DNA of 64,000 nucleotides from Eumeta japonica (Eukaryota > Arthropoda > Insecta > Lepidoptera > Psychidae), in the NCBI GenBank assembly GCA_005406025.1, contig BGZK01001229.1, positions 1-64,000 of the forward strand, written 5' to 3'. Below the pieces are notes generated by a model. It saw only the letters and a program-made list of their open reading frames with translations, ran no database searches and was not told the origin of the DNA. How positions within the stretch are numbered: the stretch's first letter is position 1; each line of letters begins with the position of its first letter. Position numbers and translations under genes: made by a program. Of the stretch, positions 1 to 12,300 are shown piece after piece.

Positions 1-718
1 TGGCTCATCGTTGATCAACCTCGTACATTAACTAGAAACAATCCACTATATATTAAGATGTATCGAACGTTTTTTGTAGTGGCACGCTCATAAATATTCA
101 CCAGCACATTTAAAGCATAATATGTAATAAATATATATAAATACTATAACGAATTCACAAAACCTGCTGTCTACACACATACCGTGCTACTAACACGAAG
201 GTTCGACCTCTCGATGTCAGCTCATCTAACAGATAGAATTAGTCGCAATTTCTACATTCTTCGCCTTAAAATAGTTCCGCTGTACTGCATGAGAAATATC
301 CACACTTTCCTTGACGTGTGGTCGTATGAGAAGGATCTCGCCGGGGGGCGCGGGACCTCCACGCTCTATGAATATTTGATGCCCGGCGCGCCCCCTTGCG
401 GCCGCGGGCGACTGCGACGCACTCCGAGTGCCGCCTCGCACAAACACACACCCACAGAACGTTATACATCTATGGCGACTAAAATCTTCTCCGTCGAGCG
501 ACACGGCGGCGAAGTGCTCAGCCGTCACCCGAGCACCTCGCGAAGGTACGTGTTTGTGTAGCGCTGACTGGAAATATGACTTATTTATGGATTCATCGCA
601 TCTTAGTCAGAAAGGTTTTCGGTTTGAAAATGTTCATGAAGTTATTCTAAATTATTGATTCCATTATGTATTATTTTCTTGTGATGATGTATTAAGACGT
701 ATAAACAAGAAAATAACA

Positions 719-762
719 GGACAAGTGCGAATAGGACTCGCACCCTGAGGGCTCCGTTTAAA
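719..762 (+). repeat. Lepidopteran-type dispersed repeat core, copy A
   Basis: The segment ACAAGTGCGAATAGGACTCG followed by CACCCTGAGGGCTCCGT resembles a repeat core I recall as common in moth and butterfly DNA (near AAGTGCGAGTCGGACTCGC, then a GGGTTCCGT block). Two more diverged copies lie at 60379-60425 and 62094-62165. Element boundaries cannot be set by eye. Confidence 0.5.
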
Positions 763-1497
763 CTTAATTACGTATGTAGATGGTTCATCGAGAATTTCGA
801 TGATTATTACCCACTTTCGATACTAATTCTGATGAGGTATTGCTACCAGGGATTCCAAAACACTGCTTATCTTACGAAATTTTTTTAGAATCTCTATAAA
901 AATATCCAAATTTTTGAACATTTACAGTTTTTATAACAGGAAGTTAAAAAATGTTCTTCCATATATTGAATTACATCACGGTCCATACTCTAATTGCAAT
1001 TGTAAGTTTGTAATAATAAAAAAATATATTTTCATATGATACGACTTCAAATTTTATTTTTCCCTTTATTTACGCTGTAAGACCTTTTTTCTTGCCAAAT
1101 TTTCTGATTCTAGGTCAAAGAGAAGTAGATTTTGATTACTTGAAGTAGTAGTCGCGAAGTAGTACTTGAAGTAGTACTACTACTAGAAGTACTAGTCGCG
1201 ACTTTTATAATATAAGGCATAAACGGCCGTACTATGACGTATCTTTTGATTATGTTTAATTGAAAGCTCAATTTTTACAGTTTCAAGGGACCACAGTCAT
1301 AAGTATGCGATGTTAATTTCAACAATACCTTCACTTATTCCTGAGAAAACGGTGTCTTGACTGACAGATGGAGTCAGATAATATCACGTCATTGTCCGTC
1401 TATAAGGGTTCCTTTATTCTTTTGAGGTACTTTAGAAAAAGAGATTTTCTAACGGTTTTTTGAATTTTTGTTTAACATATAATATATCATCGTTTTG

Positions 1498-1663
1498 TAC
1501 AATACAACGCACGAAACTCTGTCTTTGAATTACCTGCGAATGATGCAATGCGTAGGTTTAACGCTCCACGACCTTCCTCCTTTTCCCCGCATGTCAGTTT
1601 CCGCATATTACTACACTTTCGTGACTAACATAGCAGCGGCAGAGTTTTGTGCGTTGCACTGTA
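1498..1663 (+). mobile_element. MITE-like element, copy 1 (complete)
   Basis: A 166 bp element is bounded by imperfect terminal inverted repeats of about 24 bp. The left end reads TACAATACAACGCACGAAAC and the right end reads, reversed, TACAGTGCAACGCACAAAAC. The interior shares long blocks with copies at 29325-29494 and 59421-59546, including CAATGCGTAGGTTTAACGCT and a CCTTCCTCCTTTTCCCC tract. It encodes no transposase, so it is a non-autonomous element. Target duplications are not obvious. The 62-codon frame inside it is a by-product of the repeat. Confidence 0.75.
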
Positions 1664-4600
1664 CGCAAAACGTCAAGATGTAAATGTACTTATCGTAAGT
1701 ATTACGTGTTTCTGTCTGTATAACGGTAACTACTATAGTTGACGATTTAAATTTTACCAAGGTCTTAGAATTTATTTCCCGTCACCTACAGGCACATGTA
1801 GCTTATATTGAAATTATTTTTTAATATTAAGTAAAAACTATTTTCCGAAATCGGAACGAGTATATATATATATATATTTCTTGTTTTCCCACTTCAAGGG
1901 ACTTGATTTTGAAGGTTTGCATATCAAACAAACTGAAATATTTTTAGGATATAAACAAAATTTTAGTTGTCATGTCACAGAAAAAATAAAATTTCAGACA
2001 CAGTTTCAGGCATTGTAGAGGACCTTTGGTATGTGTTCATTTCGTTCTTTACATTTTTTTTTTTTAAATTTTCAACATTTTGTGGTGTCGCGTAACTCAA
2101 AAATAAAAATCATCATTCAGATGACATCATTTTTATTATCCCGAATCAGTAAAGATGAACACTTTTCTTTTTGTTTGTGAACAGCTCTAGGCCGACAAAC
2201 AAGAAAACGATGATGTGCATACCACGCGGTTGAAGTACGAGGTATAGAATTGCAGGTTACGTAGCGTATAAATCATTGAACAAAGTATTGACGCATAATT
2301 TCTGTACTGCGTCGACATGAGTAATCTTCTAGCTAAATACACTTCTTGCGGTGTCAGATTCCTATCAGCCTCCCAGAGCAGACCGACGCCCTGCCATGTA
2401 CTTCCTAGTTCTGACCGAGGAGTTTGAATCTCAAATTTGTCGCGCTGGCACGGTAGGAGTTGCTGTTGACTATCGCTGCCATCAATCCTGTGATATCGCT
2501 TAGACGTTGGCGACTCAATTAGCTTCCTAAAGCGTGGAGCAAGTGATGTAACTTAAGTTGGAGACTCACTTCAATCAGCTTTCGTGGGTGGTGGTCTTTC
2601 GGAATCCTGTACTCGGTTGAGCGACGACGCTGTAGCTCTTGGCCGCCATCGATAATTTTTCTTATCACGATCCTAATCGACAGTTATCACGTACTATTTT
2701 ATAGACATAATAGGTCGACCGATAATTTTTACTACTAAATATTATTTCTATAGTGTTGTGAAGCGGTAATTATGAATTGGTTGCGCTACTTCTTCGATTC
2801 GTCACGGTTGGGGTGCTGTATCGTATCAAACGATCGATCGAAGTCGGAGCGCGTGGCCCTACTCGACCCTCGCGCCCTCTGCTTTGACAACTCATGACTA
2901 ATGGGACGCCCTCACGCGATGTGGCTATCGGTCCTTTGGAGATACAATTTTGTTGAGTGACAGCTCGAAATAGATACAATTTTTGTTGAAGAATTCATAT
3001 TATGAGAACTCATTGTGGCCATAACAAAACTGGTAAATTCTCTGACAAAATATTTCATTTTAAGGTTTTGTGATGTTAGTTGGGTCAAAGAGACATCGAT
3101 CAATAACACTGCGTGTCACTTTAGGATCGGGCAGTATCCGTTCTTATCCTGGCCACCAGCGTTGACCGATGAATTTTTGACTCGTATCGTACTTTCTCAT
3201 CACGTCGGTGACAATTTTCGTTAACAATCAGCAACCTTTAGTCGGACCACGGCTGAAGTCTAAGGTGCAAAGCCAAGTAAATCTCAAGTGGGATTGTAAC
3301 AAATATCCACCATTCAAAAAAAACTAAATTTTTTTTTCCTGCAAATAAATGATACGAACTGATGGCTTCACCGTATAGAATGTGTAAGGAGCCAGAAGGA
3401 AGCATCCCTTCAGACTTCTTTCCTGCTGTAACTATCCCGGTAAGTGATGAGCTTAGCGCTCGACGCGTCCGTCTGAACTCAGACAACGCTAGTTTCAAGT
3501 TTGACGGCATAATTTCAGAACGTTTTATATCTCGCCCGCAGATAACAGCAATGGTAATTAATGTTCGTTTTAACGGCTAAGAAAATAATCGCATAATAAA
3601 AAAATAATAAGGTAGTACCTGCAATTCTAAACACGCATTGGGTCACCCCTTAAACGGGATCCTTGGACGCTATACGCGGGTTGCATAAGTGACCATAAGA
3701 ATTATTATCCAAGCCGTGTATTTAGATAGACCGAGAAAGCGCCCCCTAATTTTATGTAAATTAAACGTGGGCAGAGGGAGGTACGTATTCTTTAGAATTT
3801 CGCTGCCATGAAAGAAATTGCTCGAATTATATTTGGGTATGTAATTTCTAACGTTAATTTTTTTATTAGCTTTAAGTTCAAAACGTATTTATTTCGGAGA
3901 GGCGTGTTATCAGTTAAATATTATTTATGTGTGTAATTTATGGAGATTGAATGAGAGGATAGGATTTTCAACGTTATTCAAAATGTTTTGATTTTGAGAA
4001 CTTTGAATTTCATGTATGTAAGAGAGTTTCGAATTTTGTCATTCATACACATAAATATTTTTTACTTTCTCTTTTACTTAACACTTTACTCAATATCTAC
4101 GTCTATCTTACAATAGATATTTTTTAGCCATGTCGTCTCGTTAAAGCCCGTCACAAGAAAATTATATTGTTTAAAGAATATATAGATTTCATACAATAAA
4201 ATTATATTTAGAGTTGCATGTCTACATCGCTTACTACTTAGATAAGCATTTTTTCTATCAAAATAATCCCGTGCAAAACGATCGTGTCTGCAAGACAAAC
4301 ACACAGACAAACTTCAAAATACTCCAGTTTCGATAGCAGCTATTAAAACCACTTATATATATAATTACATACCTCGCTGTATATTACATATTCAGCGTGG
4401 ATATATTTTATGTTAATTGGTACCATATAATTACGCGAATTGGATTATTCCGTCCTCATTTAAATTAATATCGTTTACTTCATTACCATAATTAGGTTCG
4501 TTCGCATAATGAGGCTTTGGCATTCTAATGAAGCGCACCGAATTCGACCGTTTAATGACGAATTAACATGACAATACGGCTCGTCATCGGCGGCTCGTGG

Positions 4601-6086
4601 TCGTGTGGGGTGCGCACGCGCTGTAGTCTCGCATTCGGTGCTCGCCGAAGGGGCGATGACCGTAAAGGTCGCATTACGGTTTGATGAAATTTTCTATTCA
4701 TAATGGGCCCTTTTGCTATGTTTTTGACTTCATCGCCTATTTAGGATTAAATAAAAAAAATAGATATTGTTGTTGAATAAATTTAACATAATCAGCTCAT
4801 CTGTGAAATTAGCCCAGATTTAATAAGAAAACATATTTCCGTCAATTTTTAGTTATATCGGTTTGAAAAACTGATGTGCCTGCGCACAATGATTGAGATT
4901 ATCATGTGACATATCGTTGTACAGACAGGCCGATATTATGGGCCTCTCAGTACAAAGAGCGTACGGCATCACTTCATGAACTCAAAGATGCGCATGCACA
5001 AATCTCCAATAGTGTGACTGAGATAATAAATAATTCGTTGTCGTTGACAAACTCAGGTATCCATAGTGCTCGATGTTTCTGTTTATTTTATTGGTTTTTG
5101 TTGTGGAAGGCATATCTAAGGTTTTAAATCTTTTCCTGAGCAAAACTAAAAATATTGTAACACTGGAATAAAGTACCTACAACTATAATGCAAACTGAAT
5201 AAAACTATCATATTTAATTCGGTTTGAATTTTGGTAAAACTGATTTCTTAAATGGTTTGTAATACAAATCATTTTCATTCTTTAATAATGTTAGATCTGG
5301 CTTGTTCGAGGCTTATGGTTTACTTGAAATTACTACATTATTCAATAACATAGTAATACTTGTGCAACGTAAGCCTAATAATATAATGATTAAGTTCTTT
5401 TTCAAGACTTACAAAATGAAACTTTTCGAAATTAAATTTTGTTCTCAGTCGACTTCACCTTCGCATGCGTGTTCGAACGTAGCCGAGCCATTTATTTTGT
5501 TTTCTGCTGGGTTGTGCATAGTGTGTATAATTTTGTACGGGTGGATAAATACCAGACCAGAATAATTTTGTGGTTATCTGTTTCATCTCGCTCACTCAAG
5601 TCGAAACTCAAAACCATCGTAACGGCCTTATGAAATTAACTAAAAATACAAAAGATTAATTTTTATCGCGCCAACGATGTCAAGAATTAGTTGATCTACG
5701 AACACAAAAATGTATTAACAGAGACTGCACTAAGCTGTCAGCGCATAGATGTGAACAGGTATTGACTGTCTCCAACCCGCACCGAGTGTAAGAGTCTGAA
5801 AGAAGGAAAGATATACGTGCATCTGTAGTGAGGTGACACGGACCTGTCACAGACGAACAGACAAGACATGGTGCTCCACTGCAGGACGACGGTCCGAGAG
5901 TTTCGTAAAGCAGGCAGAAGATATCACGCCAAAAGGTCGAAAGCAAACAAAGAGAGATAACAAAATTCCTATTCAATATGAGGTGTCGTACACTTTTGTC
6001 GAAAGTTTCAATGAATTCGCAAACTATCGGTAGATGTTAGAGAGAGAGAAAGCGGCATGAAACTGCCCGATAGCCGTTAGTTAAAA

Positions 6087-6143
6087 TTCTTATAAGGAAC
6101 TTTGACTAACCCGAAGGTCAGTCAATGTTCTCCTTTATAAGAA
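6087..6143 (+). repeat. Imperfect hairpin, about 25 bp arms
   Basis: TTCTTATAAGGAACTTTGAC then TAAC (6087-6110) pairs, with small bulges, with the segment ending TTCTCCTTTATAAGAA (to 6143). The shape, a 57-base foldback with a short loop, is at the small end for a microRNA precursor and also fits a decayed foldback element. I recognise no known microRNA sequence in it. It ends about 160 bases before a strong splice-donor-like site at 6305. Confidence 0.6.
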
Positions 6144-6305
6144 CTTTACACGTGTCGACTTCCTTCGTAGTAAAACGAATGATAAATTGGTATTTCAACA
6201 TTTCCAACCTGTGAAGGAGTTGTCAAAAGACGGATTTTGTGTGTTTTTAGTTAATACAGTTTTGTAAATATTTACTCGGTTGCCAGTCACAAATACAAAA
6301 ACAGG

Positions 6306-9300
6306 TGAGTATATCTTAGGCATGATTTCAAAACTTTCCATACGTGATATTAAAAAAAAATATTTTAAAATATTTGCTTACTATGCCACATAACAGACTA
6401 AACGTTTCAAAACATTACTGTCCTTTTTTCAGAGATAGAGATAAAAATTGTTGTTTTCGTAGATTTTGTTTTAACGATTGCACTTGCCCCGTTTAAAAAT
6501 ATTCAAAATTAAATTTACATCGTCAAAACCGCAACACTCAACGATTAGCACATCCGAAGTTCCCACAACAGAGCCAGCATTTTCTGGATATCCAGGAGAA
6601 TATCCGCAAGCCGCGGCCGACAAGCAGGCTGCGGCCGTAATCAGCGCTTTCGCCCGCCGGCCATTTGTCTCGCTCGTAACTAACCGTTTCCGACTTGCCC
6701 CATTTCGCCCTCGCCCCTCGGCGCGTGCCCGCACGGACTCCGCCATATTAAAAACCCGCACTTCCATTCTGACCTCCTGGTACAATAGAACCGTGATTCG
6801 CTATGGTAATACCACCGATTTTATCATAGCGAAGGACGCTCCATTTCTGCATTTATTGCGCTAAGGGTTTATTTGCGTCGGCACTTGTTAGTAGCGTTCG
6901 AGACTCGATTCTTATTTATAATATCGTGCCTTGTGAGGAGTTCGTATTTTATGTCGTATTTTTCTTGACACTCGACGTCACATGTGTGTTTCAGGCCCGT
7001 TTAAGATAATTTGAGGTCGTGGCATTGGATCTTATAATAGCTCCTCATCGTGAGCATGTGTTCTATGAGGCGTAGTAGACTAAAAACTTTGCTAGTGAAT
7101 TATAAGTAGAATATGGAAATACGGCTTAGAAATTATGCTCAATAGAAAGCTATGTAAGTCTTGTAATAAAACAAAAAAAGCGGTAATACTAAAACTTAGT
7201 AAAGTGCGAAGTTTACTTGAAACCTACCGTTTTCGGCTTCCGCTCCGTATTTTATAAAACCGGATTGATTTTGTGAATCACCGCGCAACTCCGACTTCTT
7301 TGTAAATTTAGTGTTGCGTTAAATGTTATATTTCAACTGTCGTTTTTGTTTAAGTGTACTAGAGCGAACGCTTTAAAAACGGAAAAGTTTCCGTCTTTTC
7401 TATGATTTAATTTACAAGCAAAAAGGCAGAAAACTGTAAACGACGAAATGTAATAAAATAATTATTTAATTTTTTTTTCTTTTATCATGCTTTTAAAATA
7501 GACTAGGAAGTATTTAGTAGTTTCTTCTAACCCCATATAAATCGTTATGACAATTAGTGACTTTGAGTTTGTAATAACCACGAATATAATTGTAATATTT
7601 GAAACGAAGAACATCGAGTGCACGCAACAAAATGAGAATAGAATGCTATAATCAGTTAGAAACATAATTAAAGAGTGAAATTTCGGAAAATAATTATTCA
7701 AGTTCAAGTACTTATTTTTTTGTCATTTCATCATAATTATATAAATTGCTAATGCACCACTATTTCTTGCACTAGCATTCGTCTGAATTTACCACTTTCA
7801 TCGTAAGGCTCATAAGATGATAGTGATTACCGACTGTTGATGATCATACCAGGCACGTGACTGCCATTAGCACCTAACTAGAACTCGGAAACACATGATT
7901 TAGAAATCAGTTACATTTATATGTCGATATCTACATTTTCGTCGGTTATAATTGTATATTATTTGTAATTATCATACGTACATATTTCTATTTTCAATAT
8001 ATCCATAAAATGATAAACTGTTTTATATTGGTGTGGTGTTGTGTTAGATTTTATATTTATTTTGAAGTATATCCTTTACAACTTTTTTTTAGATTCAGGT
8101 ATTTATATTTTAGCAATATACATGGTTTGATTCGAAATGATAAAGACCGTTATCAGCGGTTTAATTTGACTTTAAATTAAAAGTCACCGGCTAATTCGCC
8201 CATTGTCATTATTCGAGTTCGGATCCAGTGGTCCGAAGGCAATGCCCTTTGACACAAGCCCGTATTTTATACCGATATTGGGAGTATTACCCATTGCAAA
8301 CATTCTGTTTGCAAAATAAACGCTTCAAGTTTATCTTAACTCAAAAAATCCATAGAAAACTTGTACACGTCGCCGTCGTCTAGAATCTATCAAATATTTT
8401 CATCTTGTTTCACAAAAGTATAATAATCGCGCGACGGCGGCGCCCCCTCTGCCGTCCCCTGCGAACTTATTGTGTGTCGGATATTATCGCGCCCGCAACA
8501 ATAATAATATCCCGCTCCCGCTCCCGGCCCCGGCCCCGGCCCGGGCCCGCCGCCGTGCCCGTGCAATTTGCCGGAAATAATCGATGGCTATTAGCGTTAG
8601 GGGCGAGATGATTTGTTTCTTGTAGATAGTCGAAACGATAAAAGTGTTTGCACCAATCCGGGTGTCGCCGGCCTCCGACCGCCGCTGGGGTCGCCTACCC
8701 GTTCTTAATTTATTGTTGTATTGTAATTTTGTAAAGAAAAACGGGTCGAGAGCACGTCTAATCAAATGTAATGTAGGGTTCCGCAGTCAGTCTGATTTTA
8801 CACCTATTTAAATGCATTAATCGAGACTTGAGAAAGTGCTCATACAATAAGGATGATTAAATAATGAAAGATGTAACCCAACTTAATGCGACAAAATTAA
8901 GTAATGCGCAAGCAATTGCTAACTAGTATCTGGGAATGTGTCAACATTTTTTTTGCGTAGTGTACTTAGTGTATTTATCATGTTTCAATGTCTGTCTATT
9001 TGCCCTTCTAACGCGACCCAGAAAACTTTTAGAAGATTTTTAAAATTTTCGATGGTCATGAAAATATTGAAATGGTAAATTTGTATTTTGAAAATGATAA
9101 AATTCATAATATTGAATGGACGATATCACAACGCAATAGAATATTTAGTCTGTCAGTTATCGAGCGAAACAAAGCAAAAATAAGTCTTTCGGAAATATCT
9201 ATCATATTTCTAAAATATTTGTTATGTACTAAATTTTTCACTTAGCTGTATTTTCTCGTATTACTGAGGAAATATTTGATGATCGATACGTTCGTAAACA

Positions 9301-12300
9301 GATAACTGTTATCTAACAACAACTACGTCGAAAAAAACTTAGTAAATAAAAGTTCAGTTAGAAAAAATTATAAATGTTTTGTACACGTGTGTCATAAAAT
9401 ACAAAATATTTACAGGTAGGCATGGCGCGTACGGATTTTTTACGAAAACATCGGGATAAAATAATAACATTAGCTCTGATATTTTCTAAATTATTGAACT
9501 TTTTAGATTTTTAAAATTCCTTTTGATGCGAGCTTTCTCTAGATTTACATTTTCTATAATTCAGTGCATATCTACGAATCAAATGAGATAACACCTTTAT
9601 TTTTTTTTTTGCATTTTTCAATTTATACCGAATTTAACATATATACATTTACATATTTTAAATATTATACATATATTTACGAATATTTTTATTATTTCAC
9701 TCTTTACAATAACATTTGAATCAACGTACTAACTACACGAGTTCTACGCTAATTTATAACTTAACAAAAGGGTAATTCACAACGGTCATGCGCAGGTGCT
9801 TACACTATTCCGCTTACGTTACGAGCAAAACAAACGCTGTACGATAAACATGTACAGATATGCTCTATCTATTGCGACCTTAACCGTTGCTATCGTATTA
9901 TTAGTCTCGTAGTAATTAGCAGTCGAAATCTGATGGTATTTTGTAACACGAGAAAGTTTGACCGGATATCACTGTACTTAATAAGCGGAAAGACGTTTTC
10001 ACGACAAAAGCTGTATACTCACTTGACTTTAATATAATGTGATATCTACAAAATGAAATCGACCCTATATCATAGATAGACATTTCACAAATAAATATGG
10101 CTGTACAAAAAAATTTATTATTGCGTATTCAAAGTCGTGTTGTGTTCACATGAAGAACGCCATACCGTCGCCCCTCTAGAGGGCGTGCGCAGATAATTTG
10201 AATCGTTACAGCATTTAGATCTGCGTGGATCAATAGCATTATAAAATATATATAACTAGGCATTCTTCAATAACAGAACAAATTGTTGACAAGTAAAATA
10301 TTAAAAGCTTTCCTAAATCAGCGCATCATTTTAATTCGCAAATTCAAATGAGAAGAGTTAAGACAAAAGTTATCCCTTTTAATAGGGATAACGAAAAAGG
10401 TACGTCCCGACCTCATTAGGCGAAATGTCCGCCGTAATTGGACGGCATTAAAAGGAAAATTATAAGAGTAAGTTTCTGATTTATATAAATTTTCGTCTAT
10501 CTCTTGAATCGGAGAAATAATTATCTTTTTCATGGAGCGAAAAATGTAAATACATTTTCATTTAACATGAAACGTTTGTTTCTGTAAGTTCAATAAGAAT
10601 GCTCAAATGGATTTATGTTTTACTGGCATACCCTTCTCTCTAAGTCAATCTCCTAATTTTGATATAAAGCAATGTTAAGAGAATAATCTTGTTACGATAA
10701 CAAATTATGTTTATTATATCAGAAACAATATTACAAAATAGAAATCAATTTTTCGTGCATAAAATTGTTGTTGTAGTTCAATGGTATATCTTTAATTTTA
10801 GTAATACCCGAGCGTGAGTAAATAATTTATAATTCATTTATTCCCATTCTAATTTTGCATATTCCTATTTTTTTTTGTCATTGATATTATTTCTCAATAA
10901 TAATTTTAACATTATCTTATTTGTCATAAGACCGATTTTCCGCATATTTCCGATCCAATTGAAAAGATAATAAAATAGTTAATGCATAAACAAGAAAATA
11001 TGCTTAATTTTTTTATATCATAAATTTAAAAAAAAATTAAATCTATTGATTGTTCGTTGAACAAAGCGAATTGATCCCATTTGAACCGAGACTGTCGTGC
11101 CCCCATAAAAACAAATTTCTCATCATTGTACCTTGTCAAAAATGAAAAGAATTTCTCGCTTGTTGGAGTTCTTTGTTCTTACCCATCAATTGTTAGGGGG
11201 ACAGAGGGTCGGCGGTGGCGGGGAGCGAGCGCGAGGCGGAGGGGGAGGTAATGGCTTTATTGCCTCAGGGTTTTCCCTATCTCGTTACATGGATTTGCAG
11301 GGCCGGCGTTTTTGCTAGTTTCGGCCGCGTCGAGTGCACGCCGCCGGGGGCGATGTTTGCTTAAAAAAAAATGCCAAAACGGGGAATGGTGTCATGTCCA
11401 AAATAAAGTGATTCCGTTAGAGGACAAGATTCAGTTTAAGATTTGCGCAAGTGAAGCAAAAAGCGATCGTGGCCGATTTTTGGTCAGCTCGTTCATTCTA
11501 GTTGCGTTTTTAATCTAATTCGATTCAGGTTTAACGTTTAACGTGAAGTTACAGGTTCTATATCTGGCGATGGGTGAATTAACCGACGATGCTCTTGAGT
11601 CGAATTAAACTGCTTGTTTCTTGCTTCGGAGACCAAATTCAACAATTGGTGACGGTAATCTTCACGTATTCGTGAAGATGATACCTCAAGGATTTCCAAG
11701 CAGTGTCGGTCAGTGTGGAGGGTTAAAAGTCCACGCCTTGTAATCTGAAATAAAAAAAAAAATGGTACAGCCACGCTCAAGTGGCTTCTTACATTATTAT
11801 AATTTGCAATTTCTAATACATTACATCTACATTATTTTACGGGAAATTTATATTCAACGTGATCACTACAGTTCGAGATGATAGTTTACCGGTAGCGCAT
11901 CGATTTTAAAACAAACAAATAAGAAACACCGTTGTTTATTTTCATTTATCCCTTTTCAACCCACTTCAAACGGCTAAAGTCAGGGTCTGAAGATTTTTAC
12001 CGATCCTCGTCGTTTATTTACGGACCGTCTCGTGATACAAAATGGCGGAATCCAATAAAGGCATCCCTTAGAAGTTCCAATTCCACCCGCGGCTAATTCA
12101 AATCAAACAAGGCGCGGCGCTCGCGTGTTTGGGGACGGGCCCCGGCGAGTATTTACTCGGGTTCGTTTCGAGCTACAGTTGTAATCTCTGATTAGCCATG
12201 TTAGCCGGGATCGTGGCGAACTATTTGCCGAATACGCAGCAGCGCCACGGCAAACATTCGGGCGAGTACGACCGAATATGTCTCATGTCGTTGTGTCCAC

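Larger units (their letters stand above)
1..6305. other. Non-coding DNA, left part
   Basis: I see no gene here. It holds the MITE copy 1, repeat core A, an odd low-complexity AGTAGT tract at 1138-1203, a short AT microsatellite at 1861-1877, a GC island at 335-430 and a more balanced stretch at 2330-2660 that may be an old mobile element. The reading frames of 60-125 codons overlap each other in several frames over GC-rich or repeat DNA and show no domain or splice signals. Confidence 0.6.

Noticed and set aside
184..561. 125-codon forward frame at the left end
   Set aside because: Runs over a GC island that is also open on the reverse strand in two frames; no motif recognised.
6478..6864. 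128-codon forward frame and an opposing 104-codon frame
   Set aside because: Both cross the same GC island, which lacks stop codons in several frames. Neither shows a known domain.
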